Position numbers and translations under genes: made by a program
Assembly (NCBI GenBank): GCA_946223075.1
Contig: CAMILZ010000008.1
Span: 10,441 to 74,440 of the forward strand
Direction: 5' to 3'
Origin: an uncultured Dermabacteraceae bacterium
Lineage (GTDB): Bacteria > Actinomycetota > Actinomycetes > Actinomycetales > Dermabacteraceae
Length of the DNA: 64,000 nt
Shown: piece by piece, positions 1 to 7,191 of the stretch
Numbering within the stretch: position 1 is the first letter of the stretch
Layout of the letters: every line of letters begins with the position of its first letter
The notes under the pieces: model-generated
Told to the model about the DNA's origin: nothing
The model's database searches: none
The model's input: only the letters and a program-made list of their open reading frames with translations

Positions 1-10
1 CAAGTGGGAC

Positions 11-331
11 TTAGTCCGCGAGTTCTCCCATGGGGCCCCAGCCTTCACCCTCGATTTCCTTCGAGATGATTTCGGGGGTTTCAGCGACGAGCGGGCGCAT
101 GGTGTCGAGGCCGGCCTGGAAGTGCGGGTAGTTGACGTGCTTCTCGCCAGCTTCGCCGTCACGGTACATCTCCACGAGGAGGAATTCGTTCTCGCGATCG
201 GTGCTGCGGTACCACTCGAAGAAGAGGCAGCCCTCCTCTGCGCGGCACGCCTTCGTGTATTCCTCGAGCTTGTCGAGGAAGGTTGCGGTTTCTTCGGGCT
301 TGACCTGGTATTTCACATTGATGAAGATCAT
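11..331 (-). CDS. Antibiotic biosynthesis monooxygenase (ABM) domain protein, putative quinol monooxygenase
   Basis: A 106-residue single ABM domain (dimeric alpha-beta barrel) of the usual family length. The N-terminal strand IFINVKYQVKPEE, the central EEGCLFFEWYRS and the following FLLVEMYRD are the hallmark strands of YgiN/LsrG-like small monooxygenases. Such proteins oxidise quinols or related aromatics without cofactor, or act on small signalling metabolites, in the cytoplasm. The ATG is preceded by GAGG. It lies downstream of and codirectional with gluconokinase, with a 45-bp gap, so they may be co-transcribed, although no functional link is evident. The substrate cannot be read from sequence. 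Confidence 0.75.
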   Translation of the reverse strand: MIFINVKYQVKPEETATFLDKLEEYTKACRAEEGCLFFEWYRSTDRENEFLLVEMYRDGEAGEKHVNYPHFQAGLDTMRPLVAETPEIISKEIEGEGWGPMGELAD

Positions 332-376
332 GGCCTCACCGTAGCGCTCGAACCTGCGTGCGCTCTTACCACGCCT

Positions 377-895
377 TTAGCACGTGCGTGAATCGTGTTC
401 GAGACCGCGGAGGATATTCTGCACAAGCTCGTGCACGGGCGGTTCGATGCTCGCGATGATCCCCGACTCATCGTCGCCAAGCTGCTCGAGGGTTGCGAAT
501 TGCGAGTCGAGAAGCGAGGCGGGCATGTACTCGTGGTGGCGATGGGCGATACGCTTCGCGATCAAATCCTGGCTCCCCGAAAGGTGCACGAACTTCACAT
601 CGGGGGCGTAGGTGCGGAGCTGATCGCGGTAACGGCGCTTGAGTGCCGAGCACACGATCGCGCACGTCACGCCCTTCTCACGTTCACTCGCGATCGTGCG
701 GCCGATCGCGTCGAGCCACGGCTCACGATCCTCATCCGTGAGCGGCGTTCCGGAGGCCATCTTCTCCTTATTCGCAGCCGGGTGCAGGTCGTCCCCATCG
801 ATGAACGAAAGACCCAGCCGATCGGCGAGGGCTTTTCCGACGGTGGACTTCCCCGTGCCCTGCACGCCCATGATGATGAGCGGGGTTTGGCTCAC
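377..895 (-). CDS. gntK: Gluconokinase (carbohydrate kinase, GntK/thermoresistant family)
   Basis: Phosphorylates D-gluconate to 6-phosphogluconate with ATP, feeding the pentose phosphate pathway. The 172 residues match the usual family length. A Walker A P-loop GVQGTGKST is at residues 10-18. It is followed by the characteristic gluconokinase motif DGDDLHPAANKEKMASG, with PLTDEDREPWL after it, which binds sugar and shapes the active site. The GTG start has a strong AAAGGAG seven bases upstream. A SMP-30/gluconolactonase about 2 kb away on the other strand could supply gluconate. The neighbouring dehydrogenase is transcribed divergently from a shared 100-bp promoter region. Confidence 0.93.
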   Translation of the reverse strand: MSQTPLIIMGVQGTGKSTVGKALADRLGLSFIDGDDLHPAANKEKMASGTPLTDEDREPWLDAIGRTIASEREKGVTCAIVCSALKRRYRDQLRTYAPDVKFVHLSGSQDLIAKRIAHRHHEYMPASLLDSQFATLEQLGDDESGIIASIEPPVHELVQNILRGLEHDSRTC

Positions 896-996
896 GACAG
901 GTCTCCTTTAACTGTGTGGCTGCGTAGATCCACGTCCCACTCTAGAGGATCCACCACGACTCTCACCTCTAGGATTAAGGTGACGAAAGGAAAGCC

Positions 997-2061
997 ATGC
1001 CCTCCTCGAGTACTCACAGCCTCACTCTCGCCGTTGCCGTTGACCTTCCCGAAGCAGAATGCGCTTTTATCCGCGAACGCGAGCCGCGCGTGAACCTCGT
1101 GCGCACCGGGCCGCTTGCTCGGCCACGGCGATACAACTCCGACTGGGTGGGCGATCCAGGCTTCACGCGCTCCGAGAGCGATGAACACCGCTACCGCGAA
1201 ATCCTCGAGCGCGCCGATGCCGTGATGGGCGTTCCCGACGATAGTCCCGCGCTCCTTGCTGAAATCGTGCGCGCCAATCCGAAACTTCGCTGGGTTCACA
1301 CGATGGCCGCAGGCGGAGGTGCCCAGGTCAAGGCCGCAAACCTGAGCGAGGAGGAACTCGCGCGCGTAACGTTCACGACCTCGGCGGGAGTGCATGGCAG
1401 CACCCTTGCAGAGTTCGCGATCTTCGGGCTTCTCGCGGGCGCAAAAAACCTGCGGGGTCTCGAACGTGACCAGCACGCGCACGAGTGGCCAAGTATTCGT
1501 GTGCACCCTCGTCACCTCGACGAGATGACGGTGCTCGTGCTTGGGCTCGGCGGCATCGGCAAGGCCGTCGCCTCGAGACTCAAGGCCTTCGGTACCGAGG
1601 TCTGGGGAACCTCGCGCTCGGGCCGTGCAGTCGGCAACGTGGACCGGGTCGTGCCGCTTTCGAAGCTCCACGACGCACTCGCCAAAGTCGACGCCGTGGT
1701 CATCACCCTGCCCGGAACCGATGAAACGCGGCACATGTTTGATCGCGAAGCGTTCGCCGCGATGAAGAAGGGCACGATCCTTGCCAACGTCGGGCGCGGA
1801 AGCGTCATCGATGAAGAAGCGCTCCTCGAGGCACTCGATGGCGGAACTATCGATTTTGCGGCGCTCGACGTGGTGGAACGAGAACCCCTGCCCGAGGAAA
1901 GCCCTCTGTGGAACCACGACAAGGTTCTCCTCAGCCCTCACTCCGCTGCACTCAGCTCGCAGGAAGGCATGCGTATCGCCGCGATCGTCGCGCGCAATGC
2001 GACGGCCCTGCTCGACGGCGAGCCACTCGCGAACGTGGTCGATACCCTCAACTTTTATTAG
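997..2061 (+). CDS. D-isomer-specific 2-hydroxyacid dehydrogenase, NAD(P)-dependent
   Basis: A 354-residue cytosolic oxidoreductase interconverting a 2-hydroxyacid and its 2-ketoacid. The Rossmann glycine motif GLGGIGKA is near residues 182-189. The catalytic triad region is visible as NVGRGSVID (Arg), VEREPLPEESPLW (Glu) and SPHSAALSS (His). RBS AAAGGAAAG precedes the ATG. The sequence resembles the glyoxylate/hydroxypyruvate reductase-like branch, but the substrate is not determinable. It is transcribed divergently from gntK and followed after 35 bp by the thioesterase gene, so an operon with the two following genes is likely. Confidence 0.88.
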   Translation: MPSSSTHSLTLAVAVDLPEAECAFIREREPRVNLVRTGPLARPRRYNSDWVGDPGFTRSESDEHRYREILERADAVMGVPDDSPALLAEIVRANPKLRWVHTMAAGGGAQVKAANLSEEELARVTFTTSAGVHGSTLAEFAIFGLLAGAKNLRGLERDQHAHEWPSIRVHPRHLDEMTVLVLGLGGIGKAVASRLKAFGTEVWGTSRSGRAVGNVDRVVPLSKLHDALAKVDAVVITLPGTDETRHMFDREAFAAMKKGTILANVGRGSVIDEEALLEALDGGTIDFAALDVVEREPLPEESPLWNHDKVLLSPHSAALSSQEGMRIAAIVARNATALLDGEPLANVVDTLNFY

Positions 2062-2096
2062 GGGGAGTTTCATGCGCTCTTCGTTACGATGGGCGC

Positions 2097-3002
2097 ATGT
2101 CGATTCCAGAGCCAGAAGCCGTAACCCGAAGCCTTCTCGACCTGTTTGAAATTCGGGAGGTCGAGGGTCCCGAGAGAACCTTCGAGGGTTCATCGCTCCC
2201 CCAGCCCGGTGGGCACGTGTTCGGCGGGCAGATGATGGCGCAAGCGCTCATCGCGATGGCGCGCACCGTGCCGGAAGGGCGCCGCGTGCACTCGACGTAC
2301 GCGACGTTCCTCGAGCCAGCTCGCGCGAATGAACCTCTGCACTTCACCGTGCGCACCCTTCGCGATGGTGGCTCGTTCTCAAGCCGCACCGTGGACGTCA
2401 CGCAGCGCGGAAACCTCGTGCTCATCGTGAATGGCTCGTTCCAGGAACGCCAAGAAGGTGTGCACCATGTGGACGAGGTGGCGTCGAAAAGCGCGCCCGA
2501 ACAGCTCCCGAGCACGCGCGACGAACTGGGCCAGGTCAACCACCCGCTCGCGCAGTTCATGGCGTACCAGCGGCCCGTGGACATCCGCAGCGCCACCGGC
2601 TCGCTGTACTTCACTCCCGACCCCGACAAGCGCGCCGAGCAGGCCGTGTGGATGCGCGCGCTCACCCCCACGAGGACAAGCGATCCCCTCATCCACGAAG
2701 CGTTCCTCACGTACGCAAGTGATTACACGCCGTTCGAGCCGACGATCCGCCGCCAGGGCCTCACGTGGCTCACGCCGGGCCTGCGCGTCGCGACCCTCAA
2801 TCATTCGATGTGGTTCCACTCGGAGGTCAACGTCGACGACTGGCTGCTATACGTGCAGCGCTCCCCCGCGGCGACAGGCGGGCGCTCGCTCAGCGTCGGC
2901 CAGATCTACACGCGCGAGGGGAAGCTCGTGGCGACCGTGAACCAAGAAGGGATGTTCCGCATCCGCACGGAGGTAAAAGACAGTGACCACCCCGCCCTTT
3001 GA
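2097..3002 (+). CDS. tesB: Acyl-CoA thioesterase II (TesB-like)
   Basis: Hydrolyses acyl-CoA to free fatty acid and CoA. About 301 residues with the double hot-dog arrangement of TesB. The N-terminal repeat carries GGHVFGGQMMAQAL and HSTYATFLEPA. The C-terminal repeat carries SLDHSMWFH-like LNHSMWFHSEVNVDDWLLY and GRSLSVGQIYTREGKLVATVNQEG, the conserved end of the family. The start at the ATG encoding MSIPEPEAV is preferred because the longer open frame would run back into the dehydrogenase gene. The end overlaps the next gene by 20 bp, suggesting translational coupling. Confidence 0.9.
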   Translation: MSIPEPEAVTRSLLDLFEIREVEGPERTFEGSSLPQPGGHVFGGQMMAQALIAMARTVPEGRRVHSTYATFLEPARANEPLHFTVRTLRDGGSFSSRTVDVTQRGNLVLIVNGSFQERQEGVHHVDEVASKSAPEQLPSTRDELGQVNHPLAQFMAYQRPVDIRSATGSLYFTPDPDKRAEQAVWMRALTPTRTSDPLIHEAFLTYASDYTPFEPTIRRQGLTWLTPGLRVATLNHSMWFHSEVNVDDWLLYVQRSPAATGGRSLSVGQIYTREGKLVATVNQEGMFRIRTEVKDSDHPAL

Positions 3003-3915
3003 CCCGAACGCACGCGTAGAGAAGGTCGCGACCGGTGCAGGCTGGGCCGAAGGCCCGCTGTGGTATCCACGAGAGAAGGTCGTGCGTTTTAGCGACATTA
3101 CGAACAACCGCATCCTCCAGCTCGATCCCGCGACGGGCGAAACCGTCGTGTGGAAAAGCGGCGTCAACTATACGAACGGTCGTGCCCACCACCCCGATTT
3201 GGGAGTCGTGGAATGCAACCACGGCACACGCTCCCTCGATAAGGCACCGCTCGTGCCATTTATGGACGCGGAGATGCTCATCGACTTCTTCGAAGGTGGG
3301 CGCCTCAACTCCCCGAACGACGTTGCCGTGCACCCGGTCGAGCACACCATCTGGTTCACCGATCCGCCCTACGGGATCCTGATGGAGGGCCAGGGGAAGC
3401 CGGGCGAAATGGAGTACGGGCGTTCCTACGTGTTCAAGCTCGACCACCACGGCGACCTCGCCGCCGTCGTGACGGAACTCAGCCGCCCGAACGGCATTGC
3501 CTTTAGCCGCGACGGTAAGCGCCTTTACGTCACAAATACTGCCGAATTTCCCGATCAGCCCGAGCACAACGCGCCCGAATCGGTCACGGATGCCGAGGGC
3601 CGCCGCCACATTTGGGCCTTCGCTCTCGATGCCGACAACACCGTGAAGAAGGGAAGCGGCCGCCCCTTCGCGAGCCCCGCCGTGGGAATACCCGATGGGA
3701 TCGCCGTGGACGAGGAGGATCGCGTGTGGTGCTCCGGCGGGGATGGCGTGAGTGTGTTCGATTCCGACGGTTCCCTGATCGCCCATGCGCCCGTTCCCGA
3801 AGTCGTGTCGAATCTCTGCTTCGGTGGCGAAGACGGGCAAGATCTATTCATCACAGCAACGACGAGCCTGTATCGACTGCGCACGAACACGCGCGAGCCC
3901 TGGAGCTTCGCCTAG
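2983..3915 (+). CDS. SMP-30/gluconolactonase/LRE family protein
   Basis: A 310-residue six-bladed beta-propeller lactonase of the SMP-30 family. Recognisable elements are GAGWAEGPLWYPREKVVRFSD at the N terminus, the metal-binding SPNDVAVHP near residue 107, RPNGIAFSRDGKRLYVTNT, and VGIPDGIAVDEEDRVWCSGG near the end. These supply the Glu, Asn and Asp ligands of the divalent-metal site. It probably opens a sugar lactone such as gluconolactone, in keeping with the gluconokinase gene 2 kb away, but other lactones are equally possible. The GTG start lies inside the tesB gene. A strong hairpin terminator follows the stop. Confidence 0.87.
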   Translation: MTTPPFDPNARVEKVATGAGWAEGPLWYPREKVVRFSDITNNRILQLDPATGETVVWKSGVNYTNGRAHHPDLGVVECNHGTRSLDKAPLVPFMDAEMLIDFFEGGRLNSPNDVAVHPVEHTIWFTDPPYGILMEGQGKPGEMEYGRSYVFKLDHHGDLAAVVTELSRPNGIAFSRDGKRLYVTNTAEFPDQPEHNAPESVTDAEGRRHIWAFALDADNTVKKGSGRPFASPAVGIPDGIAVDEEDRVWCSGGDGVSVFDSDGSLIAHAPVPEVVSNLCFGGEDGQDLFITATTSLYRLRTNTREPWSFA

Positions 3916-3933
3916 GAGAATTTGCCGGCAGGC

Positions 3934-3975
3934 ATGACAGAAGGGAGGCAGCACAGGCTGCCTCCCTTCTGTCAT
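3934..3975. terminator. Bidirectional intrinsic terminator between convergent genes
   Basis: A perfect 19-bp inverted repeat (ATGACAGAAGGGAGGCAGC and its complement) with the 4-base loop ACAG. It sits between the lactonase gene and the oppositely oriented sugar-binding protein gene, so it can stop transcription from both sides. Confidence 0.9.
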
Positions 3976-4000
3976 CAATACGCCGTTTGGCGCGGGGCTG

Positions 4001-5293
4001 TTAGGCCATCGCGGCGTTGCCCTCTTCCTGCGCCTTCTTCACGCCGTCTTCAGCGGAAATGTTGCCCGCGAAGATCTCCTGGAACACAGGGATCACGGCG
4101 TTGAGGCCAGCGAGCGACTTCGCGCCCGTATCGGCCGGAGCCGGGTTCTTGGCAGCCTCGATGAACTGCTCGACGTCGACGCCCTGGTCCTTCCAGAAGT
4201 CCACGAAGGACTGCTGCGCATCGACGTGACCGGGGAAGGAAATGCCCTGCTCACCGAGGGGCAGCTGGCCTTCCTTCGAGCCAAGCCATTCGAGAAGCTT
4301 CGTCACGGACTCCTGGTCCTCGCGCTTCGCGTTGCCTGCGGCGACGACGCCGTGCACGAGCGACTTCGCGCCCGCGGGGCCCGCCACCATGGGAGCAATA
4401 GCCCACTCGAAGGCGCCATCCACGGAGTCGTGGACCGTCTTGAGGCTGTACGGGCCGCTCTGGAACAGACCGAGCTTGCCCTGAATGAACAGGTCGCGCG
4501 CGAAGTCGCCGTTGGAGTTCGTGTCCGCAGCCGACGGTGCGACCTTGAGGTCGTTCACGAGCGCGGCGAGGTAGGAGAACGCCTGCACACCCTGCTCGGT
4601 GTCAAATGCGTACTGGTCCTTGCCGTCCTGCCACTCAGCGCCGTTCGAGCTGAGGAACGGGCCGATGATCGCCTGGCGGTCGCATGCCGCGTTAAAGCCG
4701 AACACGCCGTCCTTCGTGAGCTTGGTAGCGGCATCGCGGAGGGCATCCGAACCGGCGGTCGGGTCGAACGCGAGGGTCGTGGGATCCACGCCCGCGGCAT
4801 CCGTGAGGTTCTTGTTGTAGTAAAGGGCGATCGAGTCCCAGATCTGCGGAACGCCCCACAGCGCGCCGTCGCGCGTGTAGAGGTCAACGACGGCCTTCTC
4901 CCAGTTCTTGACGTCATCGCCGAGATTCTCCGTGATGTTCACGAGCGAGCCGGCCTGCTGGAACTGCGTGAAGCTCGCCGAGTTCAGCCAGAACACATCG
5001 GGCGCGCTATCGGAGGCGCCGTCGGAAAGGTCGAGCGGGAGCTTCGTCCAGTAGTCGTCCCACGGCACGACCTCAACCGTGACGTCGATCCCTGACTCTT
5101 CGGTGAACTTTGTGAGCGACTCCTCGTAGGCCGCCTTCGCCGTGTCATCCCAAATGCGGAATTTCAGCGGGGCACCGTCGGAACCCGAACCCTTCTTGCC
5201 GGACGAACCCGAACCAGACGGCGAGCATGCGGCAAGTGCTGCGGCTGCGGAGGCCGCGAGGCCACCGGTCAGAACTGAGCGACGTGAAACCAT
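4001..5293 (-). CDS. Sugar ABC transporter, extracellular solute-binding lipoprotein
   Basis: Binds sugar outside the membrane and delivers it to the adjacent permeases. 430 residues. The N terminus MVSRRSVLTGG has a twin arginine followed by a hydrophobic stretch and the lipobox LAAC (Cys23), so it is probably a Tat-exported lipoprotein; TatB is encoded elsewhere in this window. A Ser/Gly-rich linker follows, then the type 1 binding-protein fold (LKFRIWDD, PDVFWLNSASFTQFQQ, GVPQIWDSIALYYNK). The permease genes lie upstream on the same strand, so the binding protein comes last, the reverse of the common order. The 100-bp gap ahead of it may hold its own promoter. Family resemblance suggests oligosaccharides. 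Confidence 0.9.
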   Translation of the reverse strand: MVSRRSVLTGGLAASAAAALAACSPSGSGSSGKKGSGSDGAPLKFRIWDDTAKAAYEESLTKFTEESGIDVTVEVVPWDDYWTKLPLDLSDGASDSAPDVFWLNSASFTQFQQAGSLVNITENLGDDVKNWEKAVVDLYTRDGALWGVPQIWDSIALYYNKNLTDAAGVDPTTLAFDPTAGSDALRDAATKLTKDGVFGFNAACDRQAIIGPFLSSNGAEWQDGKDQYAFDTEQGVQAFSYLAALVNDLKVAPSAADTNSNGDFARDLFIQGKLGLFQSGPYSLKTVHDSVDGAFEWAIAPMVAGPAGAKSLVHGVVAAGNAKREDQESVTKLLEWLGSKEGQLPLGEQGISFPGHVDAQQSFVDFWKDQGVDVEQFIEAAKNPAPADTGAKSLAGLNAVIPVFQEIFAGNISAEDGVKKAQEEGNAAMA

Positions 5294-5392
5294 GGGGAGA
5301 CCTTTCTTCAGCGGTCAAGCGGGGCACACTTATGCCACGCGAAGTCTTGAGACCCCAGCCTACACGATATTTATGGGGGCCATAAGCGATCT

Positions 5393-6223
5393 TTATCGCA
5401 GTTCGGTTCCGCCGATCGATTGCGCGACCTGCTTCTGGAACACGAGGTACAGAAGAATCAGCGGGATCATCGCAAGGGTCGTCGCCGCCATGACCATCGT
5501 CCAGTTGTTGTTGTACTGCGTGCTGAGCGCCGAGGTCGCGACCGTGAGGGTCTGCCACGTGTCACCCGTCGTAATGATGAGCGGCCACATGAACGAGTTC
5601 CAGTGGGTCACCACGGTGATCACCACGAGGGTCACGATGATCGGACGGTTGAGGGGGACCACGAGGTTGCGAATCAGACGCAAATGACCCGCGCCATCCA
5701 CACGCATCGCATCGAGAAGCTCTTGCGGTACGCTTCGGAAGTTCTCGCGCAGGAGGAACACCGCGTAGGGGCTGCCGAACATAAACGGCAGCACGAGCGC
5801 CCAAAACGTGTTGCGAAGCCCCATTTCCTGGAAGGCCAGGAACAACGGCACTACGACGACGACCTGCGGCACGAGAAGAGTGGCAATGAACGCCCAGAAC
5901 AGCAGGTCGCGCCCGGGGAAACGCAAATACGCGAAGGCGTAGGCCGCAAGGATCGAGAAGACGATCTGCCCCACGAGAATGACCGCGACCATCTGCGCGG
6001 TCACCGCGAACGGAGTCACAAAGCTGTTGGGGCCTGTGAAGAGCGCGGTGAAGTTTTCGAAAGTCGCGGGATCCGGTAGGTGAATGGGGCCCTGACGAAG
6101 GAAGTCGTGCGGTTCGCGCAGCGCCGTCATGATCGAAAGCGAGAACGGCGCGAGCGTGAGTACGGCGGCGATAATCAGGATCGTGTACGCCACGATCGCC
6201 GAGAGAACTGATTTCTTCTTCAC
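5393..6223 (-). CDS. Sugar ABC transporter permease (MalG/UgpE type)
   Basis: Inner-membrane subunit of a carbohydrate importer. 276 residues with six predicted membrane segments; the first follows the basic start MKKKSVLSAIVAY. The cytoplasmic EAA loop that docks the ATPase is visible as LLDAMRVDGAGHLRLIRNLVVP with the conserved DGAG. It starts 12 bp after the stop of the partner permease, so the two are co-transcribed. No ATP-binding subunit is encoded nearby. The importer presumably borrows a shared MsiK/MalK-like ATPase encoded elsewhere, as is common in actinobacteria. Confidence 0.92.
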   Translation of the reverse strand: MKKKSVLSAIVAYTILIIAAVLTLAPFSLSIMTALREPHDFLRQGPIHLPDPATFENFTALFTGPNSFVTPFAVTAQMVAVILVGQIVFSILAAYAFAYLRFPGRDLLFWAFIATLLVPQVVVVVPLFLAFQEMGLRNTFWALVLPFMFGSPYAVFLLRENFRSVPQELLDAMRVDGAGHLRLIRNLVVPLNRPIIVTLVVITVVTHWNSFMWPLIITTGDTWQTLTVATSALSTQYNNNWTMVMAATTLAMIPLILLYLVFQKQVAQSIGGTELR

Positions 6224-6235
6224 GTGCCCCTCCCC

Positions 6236-7102
6236 TCAGGACATGTCGTAGGTCATGCGATTCGAGAAGAACCGCTGCTGTGCGAAGGACAGAGCCGCGA
6301 GGATCACGAAGAGGATCACCGCGACGGCGCCAGCTCGCCCAAGACGCCCAGCGCCGAACGCCTCGTTGTAAATGAGCGAGGCCACGACCTGGGTGCTATT
6401 ACCCGGCCCTCCCCCGGTGAGCGAATACACGGTGTCAAACACCTGGAAACTCGCGACCATTTGCGTGAGCGCCACGAAAAACGTCGTGGGATTCAAAAGC
6501 GGCAGCGTAATCGAGAAAAAGCGGCGAATGCTTCCCGCACCATCAAGCTCCGCGGCCTCGTAAATCGACGGCGGGATCTTTTGGAGGCCCGCCTGGTAAA
6601 ACAGTGCGTTATATCCGACGGCTTGCCACACCGCAACGAAGGCCACGGCTGGAAGGGCGAGCGTGTGCGACGTGAGCCACTCGATTCGCGTTCCAAGCAG
6701 CGCGTTCAGCGCGCCGTACGTGGGCTGGTAAATCCACTTCCACACGACACCAATCGCGACGGGCGCGCACACCCACGGAATCACCACAATGATTCTGAAC
6801 AGGGTTGATCCGGGGAACATCTTGTTGAGCTGGAGAGCGAGAAGCAGCCCGAGGGCGATCCCGAGCGGAACGCTCATGAGCGTGAACAGCAGCGTCACAA
6901 AAAGCGAATTCCACAGCGCATCGCCGCTCAACAAGATCTCGTAGTTCTTGAAACCGATGAACTCGCGCGAGCCCACGATCTCCCAATTCGTCAGCGAAAG
7001 CCCGAAAGCCACCACGACGGGGAGCAGAATGAACGCGAACACGCCGATCGCGGCGGGGAGCACGAAAAGCCACGAAAGAATCGGGTGGCGAAGCCGCATC
7101 AT
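6236..7102 (-). CDS. Sugar ABC transporter permease (MalF/UgpA type)
   Basis: Partner membrane subunit of the same importer, about 288 residues with six membrane spans. The EAA loop is seen as SIYEAAELDGAGSIRRFFSITLP, the strongest family signature. A longer frame begins at a GTG 18 bases earlier, but the GGAAGGAG ribosome site lies inside that extension, eight bases before the ATG chosen here. The upstream gene is alpha-glucan phosphorylase, 90 bp away on the same strand. This makes import of malto-oligosaccharides or a similar glucoside plausible, though that is inference only. Confidence 0.92.
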   Translation of the reverse strand: MMRLRHPILSWLFVLPAAIGVFAFILLPVVVAFGLSLTNWEIVGSREFIGFKNYEILLSGDALWNSLFVTLLFTLMSVPLGIALGLLLALQLNKMFPGSTLFRIIVVIPWVCAPVAIGVVWKWIYQPTYGALNALLGTRIEWLTSHTLALPAVAFVAVWQAVGYNALFYQAGLQKIPPSIYEAAELDGAGSIRRFFSITLPLLNPTTFFVALTQMVASFQVFDTVYSLTGGGPGNSTQVVASLIYNEAFGAGRLGRAGAVAVILFVILAALSFAQQRFFSNRMTYDMS

Positions 7103-7191
7103 GAATTCGACTCCTTCCACCCGATTCGATCTGAACTGAGACCAGAACTTATGCCTGGCCTAACGATAAGCTATGCCAGCGTACACCCCCA

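Noticed and set aside
939..952. ACTCTAGAGGATCC, identical to 14 bases of a common cloning-vector polylinker
   Set aside because: The match stops on both sides, the flanks are ordinary divergent-promoter DNA, and TCTAGAG reads as a -10-like sequence; a chance match is the simplest explanation.
892..2193. A 433-codon minus-strand open frame opposite the dehydrogenase
   Set aside because: Shadow of the plus-strand gene, which has clear NAD-binding and catalytic motifs.
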